Numbered from the stretch's first letter, positions 28,208 to 36,574 are shown. The stretch: DNA of 64,000 nucleotides from Acidobacteriota bacterium (GCA_013289835.1 JABCZG010000020.1:28479-92478), one strand, 5' to 3'. The notes: generated from the sequence alone by a model not told the origin. Numbers and translations are program-made.

Positions 28208-28255
28208 GTGCATCCGAAGTGGTGGATGCGCCGCGATTGGACCGTTGGCCCGTAA
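28208..28255 (+). CDS. Possible 15-residue Trp-rich leader peptide
   Basis: GTG at 28208 with AGGGGG 7 bases before, reading [15 protein letters not shown] and stop. It lies in the untranslated region ahead of the sigma factor, in a different frame. Three Trp in 15 residues is striking, but the peptide is too short to support by sequence alone. Confidence 0.2.
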   Translation: MHPKWWMRRDWTVGP

Positions 28256-28304
28256 CCGACCAGGCGATTCCAAAGCAGCGACTTCTCCTCGGTCTACCAA
28301 GCCG

Positions 28305-28916
28305 GTGACTGAAGCAGATGCCATACGTCTGGCCCAAGCCGGGGATGCCGCGGCCTTTGAGTTTTTGTATCAACTCCATGGCCGTCGCGTTTACGCGTTG
28401 TGCTTGCGCATGGTGAACAACCCGTCCGACGCGGAAGATCTCATGCAGGAAGCATTTCTGCAGCTCTTCCGCAAAATCGGGACGTTCCGGGGCGAGTCGG
28501 CTTTTTCAACCTGGTTGCATCGCATGACCGTCAACGTAGTGCTCATGCGCTTGCGCAAGAAATCTCTTCCGGTGGCCTCTCTGGAAGAAACGACGGAGCC
28601 CGACGAAGAAACAGGTGGCCCAAGGAAAGATATCGGCGCTCCCGATTTGCGTCTAAGCGGCGCGGTGGACCGGGTCAATTTGGAGCGATCCGTCGGGAAG
28701 CTTCCGCCAGGGTATCGCACGGTCTTTGTGCTCCACGATGTTCAGGGCTACGAGCACAATGAGATTGCGGACATCATGGGATGCTCCGTGGGAAATTCGA
28801 AGTCGCAGTTGCACAAGGCGCGTACTCGTTTGCGTGAACTTCTTCAGGAGGAAGTTCGCGAGCAGGCCCGGCAGGTACGGCATGCGGCGAAAGCCCAGAC
28901 GGCGCACGACGACTGA
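28305..28916 (+). CDS. ECF RNA polymerase sigma factor (RpoE-like)
   Basis: 203 residues from a GTG at 28305 ([20 protein letters not shown]); the frame is open upstream to 28113 but passes through terminator-like hairpins, and the exact start is uncertain (a TTG at 28245 is possible). Region 2 includes [39 protein letters not shown] and [19 protein letters not shown]. Region 4 has [20 protein letters not shown] and the helix-turn-helix [25 protein letters not shown]. It directs polymerase to stress-type promoters. The next gene is a zinc-finger anti-sigma candidate, then a DUF4097 protein, an arrangement often seen for envelope-stress sigma factors. Confidence 0.9.
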   Translation: MTEADAIRLAQAGDAAAFEFLYQLHGRRVYALCLRMVNNPSDAEDLMQEAFLQLFRKIGTFRGESAFSTWLHRMTVNVVLMRLRKKSLPVASLEETTEPDEETGGPRKDIGAPDLRLSGAVDRVNLERSVGKLPPGYRTVFVLHDVQGYEHNEIADIMGCSVGNSKSQLHKARTRLRELLQEEVREQARQVRHAAKAQTAHDD

Positions 28917-29042
28917 GCTACAATGGGCGTAAGTTCGGGGTGTGGTAGCGGCTTCGCGGCGCAACTAGGGTCATGCGCCGGTCAGGTCTGAATGAAGTCG
29001 TACGGGACGGCCTCCAGCGGCCGGCCTCTTGGAGTGATGGCC

Positions 29043-29720
29043 ATGTTGTGTAAGGACGTGGAAGCTGTTGTTGAACAGGAAGGTTTGGCGCCGCTGCCAG
29101 CGGCGGTTAGCGCGCATCTTTCCGAGTGCCGCGAGTGCCGCAATTTTCTCGCGGACTTGACCAGCATCGTGGATGTTGCCCGCAAGATGCCCTCCGAAAT
29201 CGAGCCTCCCGAGCGTATTTGGATTTCTCTCCGCGCACAGCTGGAGTCCGAAGGAATTATCAAGGAACCGGTTCTTGCGCCCCCCTTTGAACCCGGTGTC
29301 GAGCGCGCCTCCTGGTGGCGTGGTTTCGGTGATTTGTTCCGCAGCCGCGCGCTGGCCACCACCACCGTCGGTGTCTTGATCGCCGCCGCCGCGGTTCTGC
29401 AGATCACCAATGACAATCGCGTGATCGAACCTTCTTCCCCGCAGCCTTCGGTGGTTGCTCTTAACGACTTCTCCGCCACGCGCGCTACCCTCAATGATCA
29501 GGAGCCCGTCGCTCGTGGCATGATTCTTGCCAGCACTTCTCCCGTGGATGCTTCTCTCCGGGACAATCTTCAAACTGTTGACGATTTTATTGCTGACTGC
29601 GAGCGCCGCGTCAAAGAAGAGCCGCAGGACGATCTGGCGCGCGAATATTTGGCCAACGCCTACCAGCAAAAAGCGGAATTACTGTCCACGATGATGGATC
29701 GTGGTGGGAGCGTTAACTAA
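29043..29720 (+). CDS. Zinc-finger anti-sigma factor candidate
   Basis: 225 residues from the ATG at 29043, which GGAG precedes by 8 bases (ATG at 29037 also possible). The N-terminal zf-HC2 motif is C3...H25-x3-C29-x2-C32 (HLSECRECRNFLADL), typical of ZAS-type anti-sigma factors that clamp an ECF sigma. One membrane helix (about 106-125, ALATTTVGVLIAAAAVLQI) splits cytoplasmic and periplasmic parts. The periplasmic segment ends in a helical stretch (VDDFIADCERRVKEEPQDD, REYLANAYQQKAELLSTMM). Directly downstream of the sigma factor gene and next to a DUF4097 gene. The natural inference is that it holds the sigma at the membrane until an envelope signal. Confidence 0.85.
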   Translation: MLCKDVEAVVEQEGLAPLPAAVSAHLSECRECRNFLADLTSIVDVARKMPSEIEPPERIWISLRAQLESEGIIKEPVLAPPFEPGVERASWWRGFGDLFRSRALATTTVGVLIAAAAVLQITNDNRVIEPSSPQPSVVALNDFSATRATLNDQEPVARGMILASTSPVDASLRDNLQTVDDFIADCERRVKEEPQDDLAREYLANAYQQKAELLSTMMDRGGSVN

Positions 29721-29721
29721 C

Positions 29722-30660
29722 ATGGGTATCCGAGCGAATATGTTGGTCGCTTTGCGGCCACGCATGCAGCTGTCTCCCGCGCGGGCAAGCTCGCAGGTGA
29801 ACTCGAGCATCTTGCCCTTACTTTGCGCCGGTCTTTTCCTCTGGCCGGCTGCCGCCGTTGCCGCCGGACAGCACATCGAAAAACATTTTTCTGTTCAGGG
29901 CCGCCCGGTTGTCGCGATTCACAACGTCGCCAATGGCCGTATCGAAGTCAAGTCCTGGAAGAACCCCGAAGTCGTGATCACCGGAACGCGCTCTTCCGAC
30001 AAAGTCGCCGTGGACATGGAGCAAGCCGGCGATCGCATTGACGTCACCTCCAGCATCGTTGACAGTTCCGCTCAGCCTCTCGAGCTCGAAACCAACTTGC
30101 AACTTACCGTGCCCGAAGAAACCGAACTCCAACTCACCACGCAGACCGGTCTTATTTATGTCGAACAGGTCATGGGTGACATGAAACTGGAGAGCGTCGC
30201 AGGCGATGTCCACCTGAAAGAAGTCTCCGGTTACATCATCGTCCGCACCACCGGCGGCTCTTTGGTCTGCACGCAGTGCGCCGGCAAGCTGGAATTCAGC
30301 TCCATCAGCGGCAACGCGCAAATTCTTCAGCCCGGCCTCACCAACGTCAACCTTCTGACCACCACCGGGAATATTCTCTTCGACGGCGATTTTGTCCGCA
30401 CCGGTCTTTACACCATGAAGAGCGGCAAAGGCCTCGTGGAAGTTCGCTTCTCCGGCAACGATTCCTTTGATCTGAAGGCGCAAACCACCATGGGCACCGT
30501 GGACAATCAAGCCGCTGCTTTCCTGCGCCCCGATTCCCACGGCGTCAAGCACATCGCTTCCAAGTTCACCAAGGGTTTCTTCGGCACCTTCGGCCAGGGC
30601 CTCGCGAAAGTCGAACTCTCTTCCTACAGTGGTACAATTCGCATCCTGAAGCGCGATTAG
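29722..30660 (+). CDS. DUF4097 beta-repeat secreted protein
   Basis: 312 residues from the ATG at 29722, one base after the anti-sigma stop, so translation is probably coupled. A hydrophobic N-terminal segment (SSILPLLCAGLFLWPAAAVAAG) looks like a late signal peptide. The rest is a repeated beta structure in the DUF4097/adhesin-like group (VVAIHNVANGRIEVKSWKN, LQLTTQTGLIYVEQVMGDMK, LESVAGDVHLKEVSGYIIVR, TTGGSLVCTQCAGKLEFSSI, SGNAQILQP, LSSYSGTIRIL). These proteins often accompany sigma/anti-sigma pairs; their job is not defined. Two Cys (CTQC) sit in one repeat. Confidence 0.82.
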   Translation: MGIRANMLVALRPRMQLSPARASSQVNSSILPLLCAGLFLWPAAAVAAGQHIEKHFSVQGRPVVAIHNVANGRIEVKSWKNPEVVITGTRSSDKVAVDMEQAGDRIDVTSSIVDSSAQPLELETNLQLTVPEETELQLTTQTGLIYVEQVMGDMKLESVAGDVHLKEVSGYIIVRTTGGSLVCTQCAGKLEFSSISGNAQILQPGLTNVNLLTTTGNILFDGDFVRTGLYTMKSGKGLVEVRFSGNDSFDLKAQTTMGTVDNQAAAFLRPDSHGVKHIASKFTKGFFGTFGQGLAKVELSSYSGTIRILKRD

Positions 30661-30679
30661 TTTCTCGCGCAACAATCTC

Positions 30680-31276
30680 GTGGCAACAACTCCTTCTTCG
30701 CGCGGGCTGCAAGCTCGCGTCCCGATTCTTTGTCTCGCCGGATTCATGGGTTCCGGCAAGACCACCGTTGGCACGCTCCTCGCTCGCCAGCTCGCCTGGC
30801 GTTTCGTGGATCTCGATGAACGTATCGAAGAAGCCGCCGGCCTGACTATTCCCGATATGTTCGAACGCTTAGGCGAACCTGCTTTTCGACAGATCGAAGC
30901 CGATCAGCTTCGCGCCGCACTCGGCCGCGCCGCCGAGCTCAAGGAAAGCACCGTGCTCGCCCTCGGTGGCGGCACCTACGCGCAACCCGGATGCCCCGAA
31001 TTTCTTCGCGCCGCCGGCGTTCCCGTTCTGTGGCTCGATTCGCCGATCGAAATTCTTCTCTCGCGCTGCATGACCATGACTGGCCGACCGCTTTTCCGCG
31101 ACGAGTCCAGCTTTCGCGCGCTCCACGCCCAGCGCCTGCCTTCCTATCAACTGGCCGACCATCGCGTGGACAGTTCCGGCGACCCCGCCCAAGTCGTCGC
31201 GGAAATTCTGCGCCGCGGCATTGTTGCGTCTGGTGGAAACGAGTCGTATCTCGTCGTCGAGAAACCCCTCTCCTGA
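30680..31276 (+). CDS. aroK: Shikimate kinase
   Basis: 198 residues from a GTG at 30680. It phosphorylates shikimate with ATP, the fifth step of the chorismate pathway. Seen: P-loop GFMGSGKTT, shikimate site WRFVDLDERIEEAAG and GEPAFRQIEADQL (the Arg that contacts substrate), LGGGTYAQPG, and the lid with GRPLF. Length is slightly above the usual 170-180 because of N- and C-terminal extensions. It sits 20 bases after the DUF4097 gene and could share its transcript. The start lacks a strong ribosome site, suggesting modest expression or coupling. Confidence 0.92.
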   Translation: MATTPSSRGLQARVPILCLAGFMGSGKTTVGTLLARQLAWRFVDLDERIEEAAGLTIPDMFERLGEPAFRQIEADQLRAALGRAAELKESTVLALGGGTYAQPGCPEFLRAAGVPVLWLDSPIEILLSRCMTMTGRPLFRDESSFRALHAQRLPSYQLADHRVDSSGDPAQVVAEILRRGIVASGGNESYLVVEKPLS

Positions 31277-31303
31277 GAGACAATAAACGCGGGGGGAAGT
31301 ACT

Positions 31304-32017
31304 TTGAAATTCAGAACACCATCGCTTGTCTTGGCTCTCGCGATTTTCGCTTGTGCCGCGCTAACTCTCGCCGCTCAAAAAAAAGGCGCCGCAAATTCCG
31401 TCCCAGGGGTCCTCGCTCAGGACAAGGCGAAATTCACCATCAAGCTCGACGGCCAAACCGTCGGCCACGAAGAATTCGAAATCGGCCCCAACGGCGGCGG
31501 CTGGCTCGCCAAAGGCACTTCAGATATCAAGCTTCCCACCGGCGCCAGCAGCAAAGTTACCGGCACGCTCACGCTGCAATCCAATGGCGCGCCCATCAGC
31601 TACGAGTGGACCGCGCAAGCCGAAAAAACCAACGGCGCGCACATCACCTTCGCCAACGGCGTCGCCAGCATCATCCTCGAGATGCAGGGCGCGCGCCCCT
31701 TCCAACAAGATCTCACGTTCAACTCTCCGTTAATCGCTGTGCTGGACAATAATCTTTACTATCAATATGCCGTACTCGCGCGCGTCTACGATTGGACGAA
31801 GCGCGGCACGCAAACCTTCCCCGTCCTCATCCCTCAGGAACTCACTCCCGGCTCCATCACCGTCGAGTCCACCGGCTCCGCCACCGCCGACGGAAAGTCC
31901 TTTGAAGGCCTCAAGGTCACCACCGCGGACCTCGAAATCCTTCTGCTTCTCGACACCAACCACCGCCTCATGCGCCTCGAAGTCCCCTCCGCCAAAGTCT
32001 CCGTAATCCGCGAATAA
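31304..32017 (+). CDS. Secreted protein of unknown function
   Basis: 237 residues from a TTG at 31304, with GGGGGAAG upstream. Signal peptide TPSLVLALAIFACAALTLAAQ. The mature protein is beta-rich, with KFTIKLDGQTVGHEEFEIGP and WLAKGTSDIKLPTGASSKVTGTLTL reminiscent of proteins that bind hydrophobic ligands or carry DUF6134/DUF3108-like folds; the family is not certain. It follows aroK by 27 bases and could be the last gene of the sigma/anti-sigma transcript. No catalytic motif seen. Confidence 0.6.
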   Translation: MKFRTPSLVLALAIFACAALTLAAQKKGAANSVPGVLAQDKAKFTIKLDGQTVGHEEFEIGPNGGGWLAKGTSDIKLPTGASSKVTGTLTLQSNGAPISYEWTAQAEKTNGAHITFANGVASIILEMQGARPFQQDLTFNSPLIAVLDNNLYYQYAVLARVYDWTKRGTQTFPVLIPQELTPGSITVESTGSATADGKSFEGLKVTTADLEILLLLDTNHRLMRLEVPSAKVSVIRE

Positions 32018-32047
32018 TCATCTCTCCCCAATCATGTGCGCAAAAAA

Positions 32048-32073
32048 GTAGGACAGACATTCCTGTCTGTCCC
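32048..32073. repeat. Palindromic repeat, copy A
   Basis: Arms GGACAGACA and TGTCTGTCC around a TTCC loop (32051-32072). Same core as the copy at 33350-33377. Lies between convergently transcribed genes. Confidence 0.8.
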
Positions 32074-32193
32074 GCGATCGCACTAAATCGTAACGCACGC
32101 TCAGAACTGCGACGAGCCTGCCACCGCCAATTTTTCTTTTCTCACTGACTACTGATCACTAACCACTGTCTGCCGCATCGTGCCCACAAAGCG

Positions 32194-32235
32194 AAAAACG
32201 CGGCGTCCCCCGAATCGATTCGAGAGACACCGCGT
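32194..32235 (-). terminator. Terminator of the zinc-ribbon XRE regulator
   Basis: Long minus-strand hairpin (ACGCGG...CCGCGT arms, inner CGAA/TTCG, a few mismatches) spanning plus 32198-32235 and followed by TTTTT (plus 32194-32198). Confidence 0.75.
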
Positions 32236-32264
32236 CAATCTGTGCTCTGCCGTGAAAAAAAACG

Positions 32265-33032
32265 TTACCGCGCGAGCGGCCGTTGAAACGCCGGCTTGCC
32301 CTGCGAACCAAAAGGCGCGCCCGGACGCCGCAGCGGATAGCCCTGCGGGTGACCATGGGCCAGCGTATGCGCAAGCCCATTCGAATGCCCGGCCCCGATG
32401 TGTCCGTTGCCGTTGCCATTCGCCGACGCGGGCTGCGGCAGCCGCGCCGGATTACCGATAGGGCGGAGAGTAACGGGCGCTGCGTGAACGTGGTCGCTGA
32501 TCGCTTGCAAGCGCTTCAGGATAGACTGCCACTGTTCCCAATCCAGTTGCCGCAGGAACGGCCGCAATCCCAGGATGAACGGATCCTCGAGCAGCGCTTC
32601 GCCATCCGATTCCGGTATGAAGAAGCGGTTCAAGCCGACGTTCAGCGCCTCGGAGATTTTCTCCAAAGTGCCGAGGCTCGGCGTCATCTGCCCGCTTTCG
32701 ATGCGCGACAAATAAGACCGCGAGACCTTCGAGCGCGATTGCAGCTGGCTCTGGGTCATCGCACGCGATTCGCGCAATTGGCGAATGCGCTGGCCGATAT
32801 TCTCGACCGTCTCCTGGTTGACGAACTTTTCCGACGCTGGTTCAGCGACTGCTTCCTCCTCAGGTGCCGGTGGAGGAATCAGGAACTCCAAGCGCTGAGG
32901 CAGGGCGCGCACGCAACGGCGGCAATTCCCCGTGCGCGTACGGTACTGGACGAGACCACATGTCTTGCAGCGGATGACTTCCCGATCCAATTCTAGCGAA
33001 TTCATGGTTTCTTTTTCTAATTGTGCCGACAC
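32265..33032 (-). CDS. XRE-family regulator with N-terminal zinc ribbon
   Basis: 255 residues from a GTG at 33032 with AAGGAG 5 bases before; an internal ATG at 33005 is possible. An N-terminal zinc ribbon (C22-x2-C25...C37-x2-C40) is followed by an acidic Pro linker. The lambda-repressor-type HTH (about 78-140) has IGQRIRQLRESRAMTQSQLQ, SRSKVSRSYLSRIESGQ and MTPSLGTLEKISEALNV. The C-terminal tail (about 200-255) is rich in Gly, Asn, His and Pro (NGNGNGHIGAGHSNGLAHTL) and probably disordered. Promoter at 33122-33150 and strong terminator downstream: a single-gene unit. Targets unknown; the zinc-ribbon fusion is unusual for XRE proteins and not phage-like. Confidence 0.83.
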   Translation of the reverse strand: MSAQLEKETMNSLELDREVIRCKTCGLVQYRTRTGNCRRCVRALPQRLEFLIPPPAPEEEAVAEPASEKFVNQETVENIGQRIRQLRESRAMTQSQLQSRSKVSRSYLSRIESGQMTPSLGTLEKISEALNVGLNRFFIPESDGEALLEDPFILGLRPFLRQLDWEQWQSILKRLQAISDHVHAAPVTLRPIGNPARLPQPASANGNGNGHIGAGHSNGLAHTLAHGHPQGYPLRRPGAPFGSQGKPAFQRPLAR

Positions 33033-33121
33033 CGGTGCTCCTTGTTGACTGTTTGTCCGGCGTGCGGATAGGAGAGGAACGCTGGAACGTTCGCTGGGAA
33101 GGCAGTGACTGGCGCAACCGG

Positions 33122-33150
33122 AGTATCGTGTGCTTGCCATTTTCTGTCAA
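33122..33150 (-). promoter_or_regulatory. Strong sigma-70-type promoter of the XRE regulator
   Basis: Reverse strand TTGACA (plus 33145-33150), 17 bases, GATACT (plus 33122-33127). Start near 33115, leaving a leader of about 80 bases. Confidence 0.7.
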
Positions 33151-33349
33151 GAGTATTTTTAGACTTTTTTCATTTTTTCTTTCCGCGCTTCGCCGTTCTA
33201 CGCCCGGTTTTCGCCTGTCCTCATGGGCAGTTGTGTCTCCTTGCGCACACCTCTCCACGAACCCTTGCGCTTTTTCTCCGCACTCACCACACCCCTAGTG
33301 GTCCCCTCGCCCAAAGTTTTCCACAGCCCAGTCTTCCGCACGCTCCCCT

Positions 33350-33377
33350 GTAGGACAGACATTCCTGTCTGTCCTAC
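33350..33377. repeat. Palindromic repeat, copy B (perfect)
   Basis: Arms GTAGGACAGACA and TGTCTGTCCTAC, 12 bp perfect, loop TTCC. The longest and most perfect copy in the window. Confidence 0.85.
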
Positions 33378-33698
33378 CGCCACTGATTCTTCATCCGCAA
33401 GCCAGCGCAGCAGGCGTGTGCGATCTCCCCGCGCCAATGAAACATCACCCGCAAACAACTGGAGCTTTGCGATTCCCAACGGCAGAGCAATTGTCGAATC
33501 TCAGGGATACACTCGACAGGAGCAATTTGCTTCTAGTTCGGAGACGCAGCGCCAGTTGGACGCATCGATGACGAGTTTTGACCCCGTCCATCGTGTCCTC
33601 ATTTCCATTTTTGGACCAGCATCAGAGGCCATGCGCATCGGTTTTCAAGCGTACCTGCGCCTTGCTAGACTACTGTTCCTTTTGGGGAAGACCGGGAG

Positions 33699-33718
33699 GG
33701 CCGGTCTGAAGACCGCCG
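33699..33718. repeat. Second palindrome type
   Basis: CGGTC-TGAA-GACCG (33702-33715) with a partly matching extension GG..GCC. Different sequence from the GGACAGACA family. Confidence 0.4.
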
Positions 33719-33736
33719 CTAGGTTGGGGGATACGC

Positions 33737-34318
33737 ATGCCGACACGCGAGGATGCCTGGACACTGCTGTGCGAGTACACCGCTTCGGAGAGTTTGCGCA
33801 AACACATGCTGGCCGTGGAGGCGTGTGTGCGCGACTATGCGCGCAAGGCCGGGGCGGATGAGGAGACCTGGGGACTGGCGGCGCTGCTGCACGATTTCGA
33901 TTACGAGCGCTGGCCCAATCACGAACACGCCGCGGATCAGGGGCATCCGTCGGAAGGCGCGAGGATTCTGCGCGAGCAGGGCTACTCCGAGGAGATCATC
34001 CGCGCCATCCTCTCGCACGCGGACTACACCAACGTGCCGCGCGAATCGGCTCTGGAGCACACGCTCTTCGCCTGCGACGAGCTGGCCGGTTTCCTTACCG
34101 CGTGCGCGTATGTGCGGCCGTCGAAAAGCATCCTCGATCTCGAGGTGGACTCCGTGAAACGCCGCATGAAAGACAAATTGTTTGCCAAAGGCGTTTCGCG
34201 CGACGATGTACGCAAAGGCGCGGAAGAGCTGGGCATCCCGCTCGAGGAGCACATTACGTTTTGCATCGGCGCGTTGCGCGAACGCGCGGATGCGCTCGGC
34301 CTTCGCGGCTCGCTCTGA
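33737..34318 (+). CDS. HD-domain hydrolase
   Basis: 193 residues from the ATG at 33737 with GGGGG 7 bases upstream. The HD metal set is visible: H23 (RKHMLAVE), H52-D53 (ALLHDFDYERW), H94 (ILSHADYTN) and D114 (FACDELAGF). The order and the WGLAALLHDFDYERWPNHE stretch match a small HD-hydrolase family seen across bacteria and thought to act on nucleotides or other phosphomonoesters; the substrate is not known. No extra domains. Monocistronic as far as I can see. Confidence 0.87.
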   Translation: MPTREDAWTLLCEYTASESLRKHMLAVEACVRDYARKAGADEETWGLAALLHDFDYERWPNHEHAADQGHPSEGARILREQGYSEEIIRAILSHADYTNVPRESALEHTLFACDELAGFLTACAYVRPSKSILDLEVDSVKRRMKDKLFAKGVSRDDVRKGAEELGIPLEEHITFCIGALRERADALGLRGSL

Positions 34319-34349
34319 TGAGTGAAATCCTTTGCCGCGGCAGAAAAAT

Positions 34350-34381
34350 GCTTTACACAGAGTCCACGGAGGGCACAGAGC
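34350..34381. repeat. CACAGAG-type short repeat
   Basis: CACAGAG, CACGGAG and CACAGAG spaced within 32 bases after the HD gene. Compare 1766-1796. The rest of the 34319-34583 gap holds nothing I can name. Confidence 0.3.
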
Positions 34382-34583
34382 AGGAGCTGACGAGCGAGCC
34401 ATTGCGAGAGTGAAGGACTTCAAGAACGAATTCTGTTGCGGCGTGGTTTTCATTCGCGGATTGGGCACAGTGCCCCGGGAGAAGGAGCATAGCGACAAGC
34501 AATTTGTGGTGACATAGAGAGGCAAGCGCGCCGCAGGATCCGCGTGGCATTTTTCACGCGAGAAAAAACGGCCGCATCCCAGC

Positions 34584-35816
34584 ATGCCTCTCAACCGCGC
34601 CATGAAAATCTTGCTGACACTCGCGCTCGTCGCCGCGGCCGCGTGGCTGGGCGCCAGCGCAACGTTTTACAACGAAGCGCTGGTTTCCGCGTTCTTCGGG
34701 CTCGCGCTCGCCAGCGTCATCATCATTCACTTGCGGATCCGTCCTTCGTGGCAGGACGCGCTGCTGATTCTGGCCGGGACGTTCCTTTTCGCTTCCGTGG
34801 ACTTCCGGCTGCTGCACTTCAAGCCCGCGATCATGGCGTGGTTTTCGTTCGCCGGGCTAAGCAGCCTGCTGATCTTCGGCTTGCGCACGATGTGGGCCAG
34901 CGACGCGAATCGCAAGCTGCTGCTGCTGGGTTTCGTTCCGTCGCTGCTCTTTGTGACGTCGGAATATTATGCCGACAGCCTTTTGCGCTGGACGTCCACG
35001 GTGCATCCGAAAGTTTTCGATCTGTATCTGTTCAGCTTCGATTCGAGCTTGTACGTGCAGCTTCCGTTTTTGGTCGGGCAAGCATTCTCGATGTGGCCGG
35101 CACTGCGCGCCACCGGACTTATTTTCTACATCGGTTTGGCAATTCCCATCGCGCTGATTTATGCGGGACGCGTTCTTCGCATGCGCGAAAAAGCGATTCC
35201 CTCGTTTGTGGCATTCTTGGCGACAGGCCCAGCCGGCGTGATTTTTTACAACATGCTTCCCGCGCTTGGGCCGGCGCACGTATTTGGAAACGGATTCCCG
35301 TGGCATCCGCTGCCGGCGTCGCAAACGGCGCGTCTTCTGGTGGAACCGATTGCGCTTTCCGGGGCGCCGAACGCGATTCCCTCTTTGCACATGGCTTGGG
35401 TTTTGCTGGTGTGGTGGTACTCGCGGGGGCTTTCGTGGTGGGAACGCGGCGTGGCGTTTGCGTTTTTATTTTTCACGGTGCTAGCCACGATCGGAACGGG
35501 GGAACATTATTTTGTGGATTTGGTAGTTGCGTTTCCCTTTGCGTTGATGATGGAAGCGCTTTGCGCTGTTTCGTTAGCGTGGATGGACCGCAGACGGATC
35601 ACGGCGCTGGTATTCGGATTATTGGGGACGCTTGCGTGGCTCGCAGCGCTGCGCTTTGCGGTGCGGGTGTTCTGGATTTCGCCGGTGCTGCCGTGGACGG
35701 CGTGCGCGGTTACGGTTGCGGCTTCGCTGGTTTGCGAGAGTCAACTTCATCGCGCGGCGGAAAAAACGGTGGAGGACGACGCGGGCGAAGCGCAAGAATT
35801 GGCGCCAGTTTCTTGA
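34584..35816 (+). CDS. PAP2-type membrane phosphatase/phosphotransferase
   Basis: 410 residues (start 34584 or the ATG at 34602; neither has a clear ribosome site). About ten hydrophobic helices. The PAP2 core is in the second half: AIPSLHMAW supplies the motif-2 His (near 269), and GTGEHYFVDLVVAFPF the motif-3 His and Asp (near 308 and 312). The usual first motif KxxxxxxRP is not evident. The layout resembles the PAP2_3 / inositolphosphoryl-ceramide-synthase-like group (PF14378), which move phosphate-linked head groups among lipids. A lipid phosphatase or head-group transferase at the inner membrane is likely; the substrate is unknown. Convergent with the CadC-like gene. Confidence 0.82.
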   Translation: MPLNRAMKILLTLALVAAAAWLGASATFYNEALVSAFFGLALASVIIIHLRIRPSWQDALLILAGTFLFASVDFRLLHFKPAIMAWFSFAGLSSLLIFGLRTMWASDANRKLLLLGFVPSLLFVTSEYYADSLLRWTSTVHPKVFDLYLFSFDSSLYVQLPFLVGQAFSMWPALRATGLIFYIGLAIPIALIYAGRVLRMREKAIPSFVAFLATGPAGVIFYNMLPALGPAHVFGNGFPWHPLPASQTARLLVEPIALSGAPNAIPSLHMAWVLLVWWYSRGLSWWERGVAFAFLFFTVLATIGTGEHYFVDLVVAFPFALMMEALCAVSLAWMDRRRITALVFGLLGTLAWLAALRFAVRVFWISPVLPWTACAVTVAASLVCESQLHRAAEKTVEDDAGEAQELAPVS

Positions 35817-35862
35817 GCAAGAGCGCGAACGATTCGAGTGTTAGTGCAAGTCGGTGAAAAAA

Positions 35863-36453
35863 CTAGATGGCGCGGTGCGCATAGAGCATGAGCGCGGCGC
35901 CGAAGAGCATGCTGGCGACCAAGAGGGTGACGACGCCGACAGTGAACCATTTCGAGGAACGCGCCAAACTCAAAAAAGAAGATTTTGGCTCAGCGAGATC
36001 CTTCGCCGGGGAAACGGATGAGAGTTCGGCCTGCGCGACCTGGGGGAGCGGGACGAGGCGATCCGAGTATTCCACTTTGGCGATGAAGCTGTAGCCTCTG
36101 CGTGGGATGGTATCCACGAAGGCGGGCTCTTCCGACGAATCGCCCAGGACCTGGCGGAGTTTGTTGACGGTGGTGTTGACGTTGGCATCATAATTGACGT
36201 GGGTGTCGGCGGGCCACAGGCGCGTGCGCAGCGCTTCGCGGGTGAGAACGTCGCCGGGCTTTTCCAGGAGCGCGAGCAACGCCTGATAAACCTTGCCCTG
36301 CACTTTTACGCGCGCGCCGTCCTTGAACAATTCTTCGCGCTTCACGTCGAGAAGAAACGCGCCGAAGCGGAGATAGCGCGCGGGAGCGAGCGGAGGCGTA
36401 TTTAGTTTTTCTTGAGGTTGCGGTAAGGACATGGGGAGCATTTGCGTGCTCAT
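35863..36453 (-). CDS. CadC/ToxR-like membrane-anchored winged-helix regulator
   Basis: 196 residues. An OmpR-type winged helix (PF00486, about 25-125: LRFGAFLLDVKREELFKDG, LTREALRTRLWPADTHVNYD, NVNTTVNKLRQVLGD, TIPRRGYSFIAKVEY) is joined by a Pro/Ser linker to one C-terminal membrane helix (about 170-190, FTVGVVTLLVASMLFGAALML) and only a few residues beyond. There is no periplasmic sensor domain, unlike CadC, so any sensing must be through the helix or a partner. Acidobacteria carry many such proteins, often fused to TPR or TolB repeats that are absent here. Divergent from the MarR gene. Confidence 0.85.
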   Translation of the reverse strand: MSTQMLPMSLPQPQEKLNTPPLAPARYLRFGAFLLDVKREELFKDGARVKVQGKVYQALLALLEKPGDVLTREALRTRLWPADTHVNYDANVNTTVNKLRQVLGDSSEEPAFVDTIPRRGYSFIAKVEYSDRLVPLPQVAQAELSSVSPAKDLAEPKSSFLSLARSSKWFTVGVVTLLVASMLFGAALMLYAHRAI

Positions 36454-36546
36454 GGATTCAACCCTTCATCGAATCATTAGACCGATTCAATATTGGCTTT
36501 ATTCCACTCGCAGGATGGCGTCCGACCTGGCCATCGACCCCGACGT

Positions 36547-36574
36547 TTGACAAGCTGTTATGGAGAGTTATATC
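36547..36574 (+). promoter_or_regulatory. Promoter of the MarR regulator
   Basis: TTGACA (36547-36552), 16-base spacer, TATATC (36569-36574). Just downstream, TATAT and ATATA arms (N10 apart, about 36569-36588) form a loose inverted repeat that could be the MarR operator. Confidence 0.6.

Larger units (their letters stand above)
33151..33736. other. Long intergenic region with palindromic repeats
   Basis: About 586 bases. An AT-rich tract (TTTTTAGACTTTTTTC region) borders the XRE promoter. The palindromic repeat copy B is at 33350-33377 and another palindrome at 33702-33715. A plus-strand open frame crosses both repeats and has no protein-like composition. GGGGG lies 7 bases before the HD-domain gene start at 33737. 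Confidence 0.5.

Noticed and set aside
32265..33032. XRE regulator as a phage repressor
   Set aside because: No phage genes nearby; the zinc-ribbon fusion and single-gene unit do not fit a prophage switch.
33223..33861. 212-residue plus-strand open frame in the 33 kb gap
   Set aside because: Runs through two palindromic repeats and into the HD-domain gene in another frame; no domain, no ribosome site.
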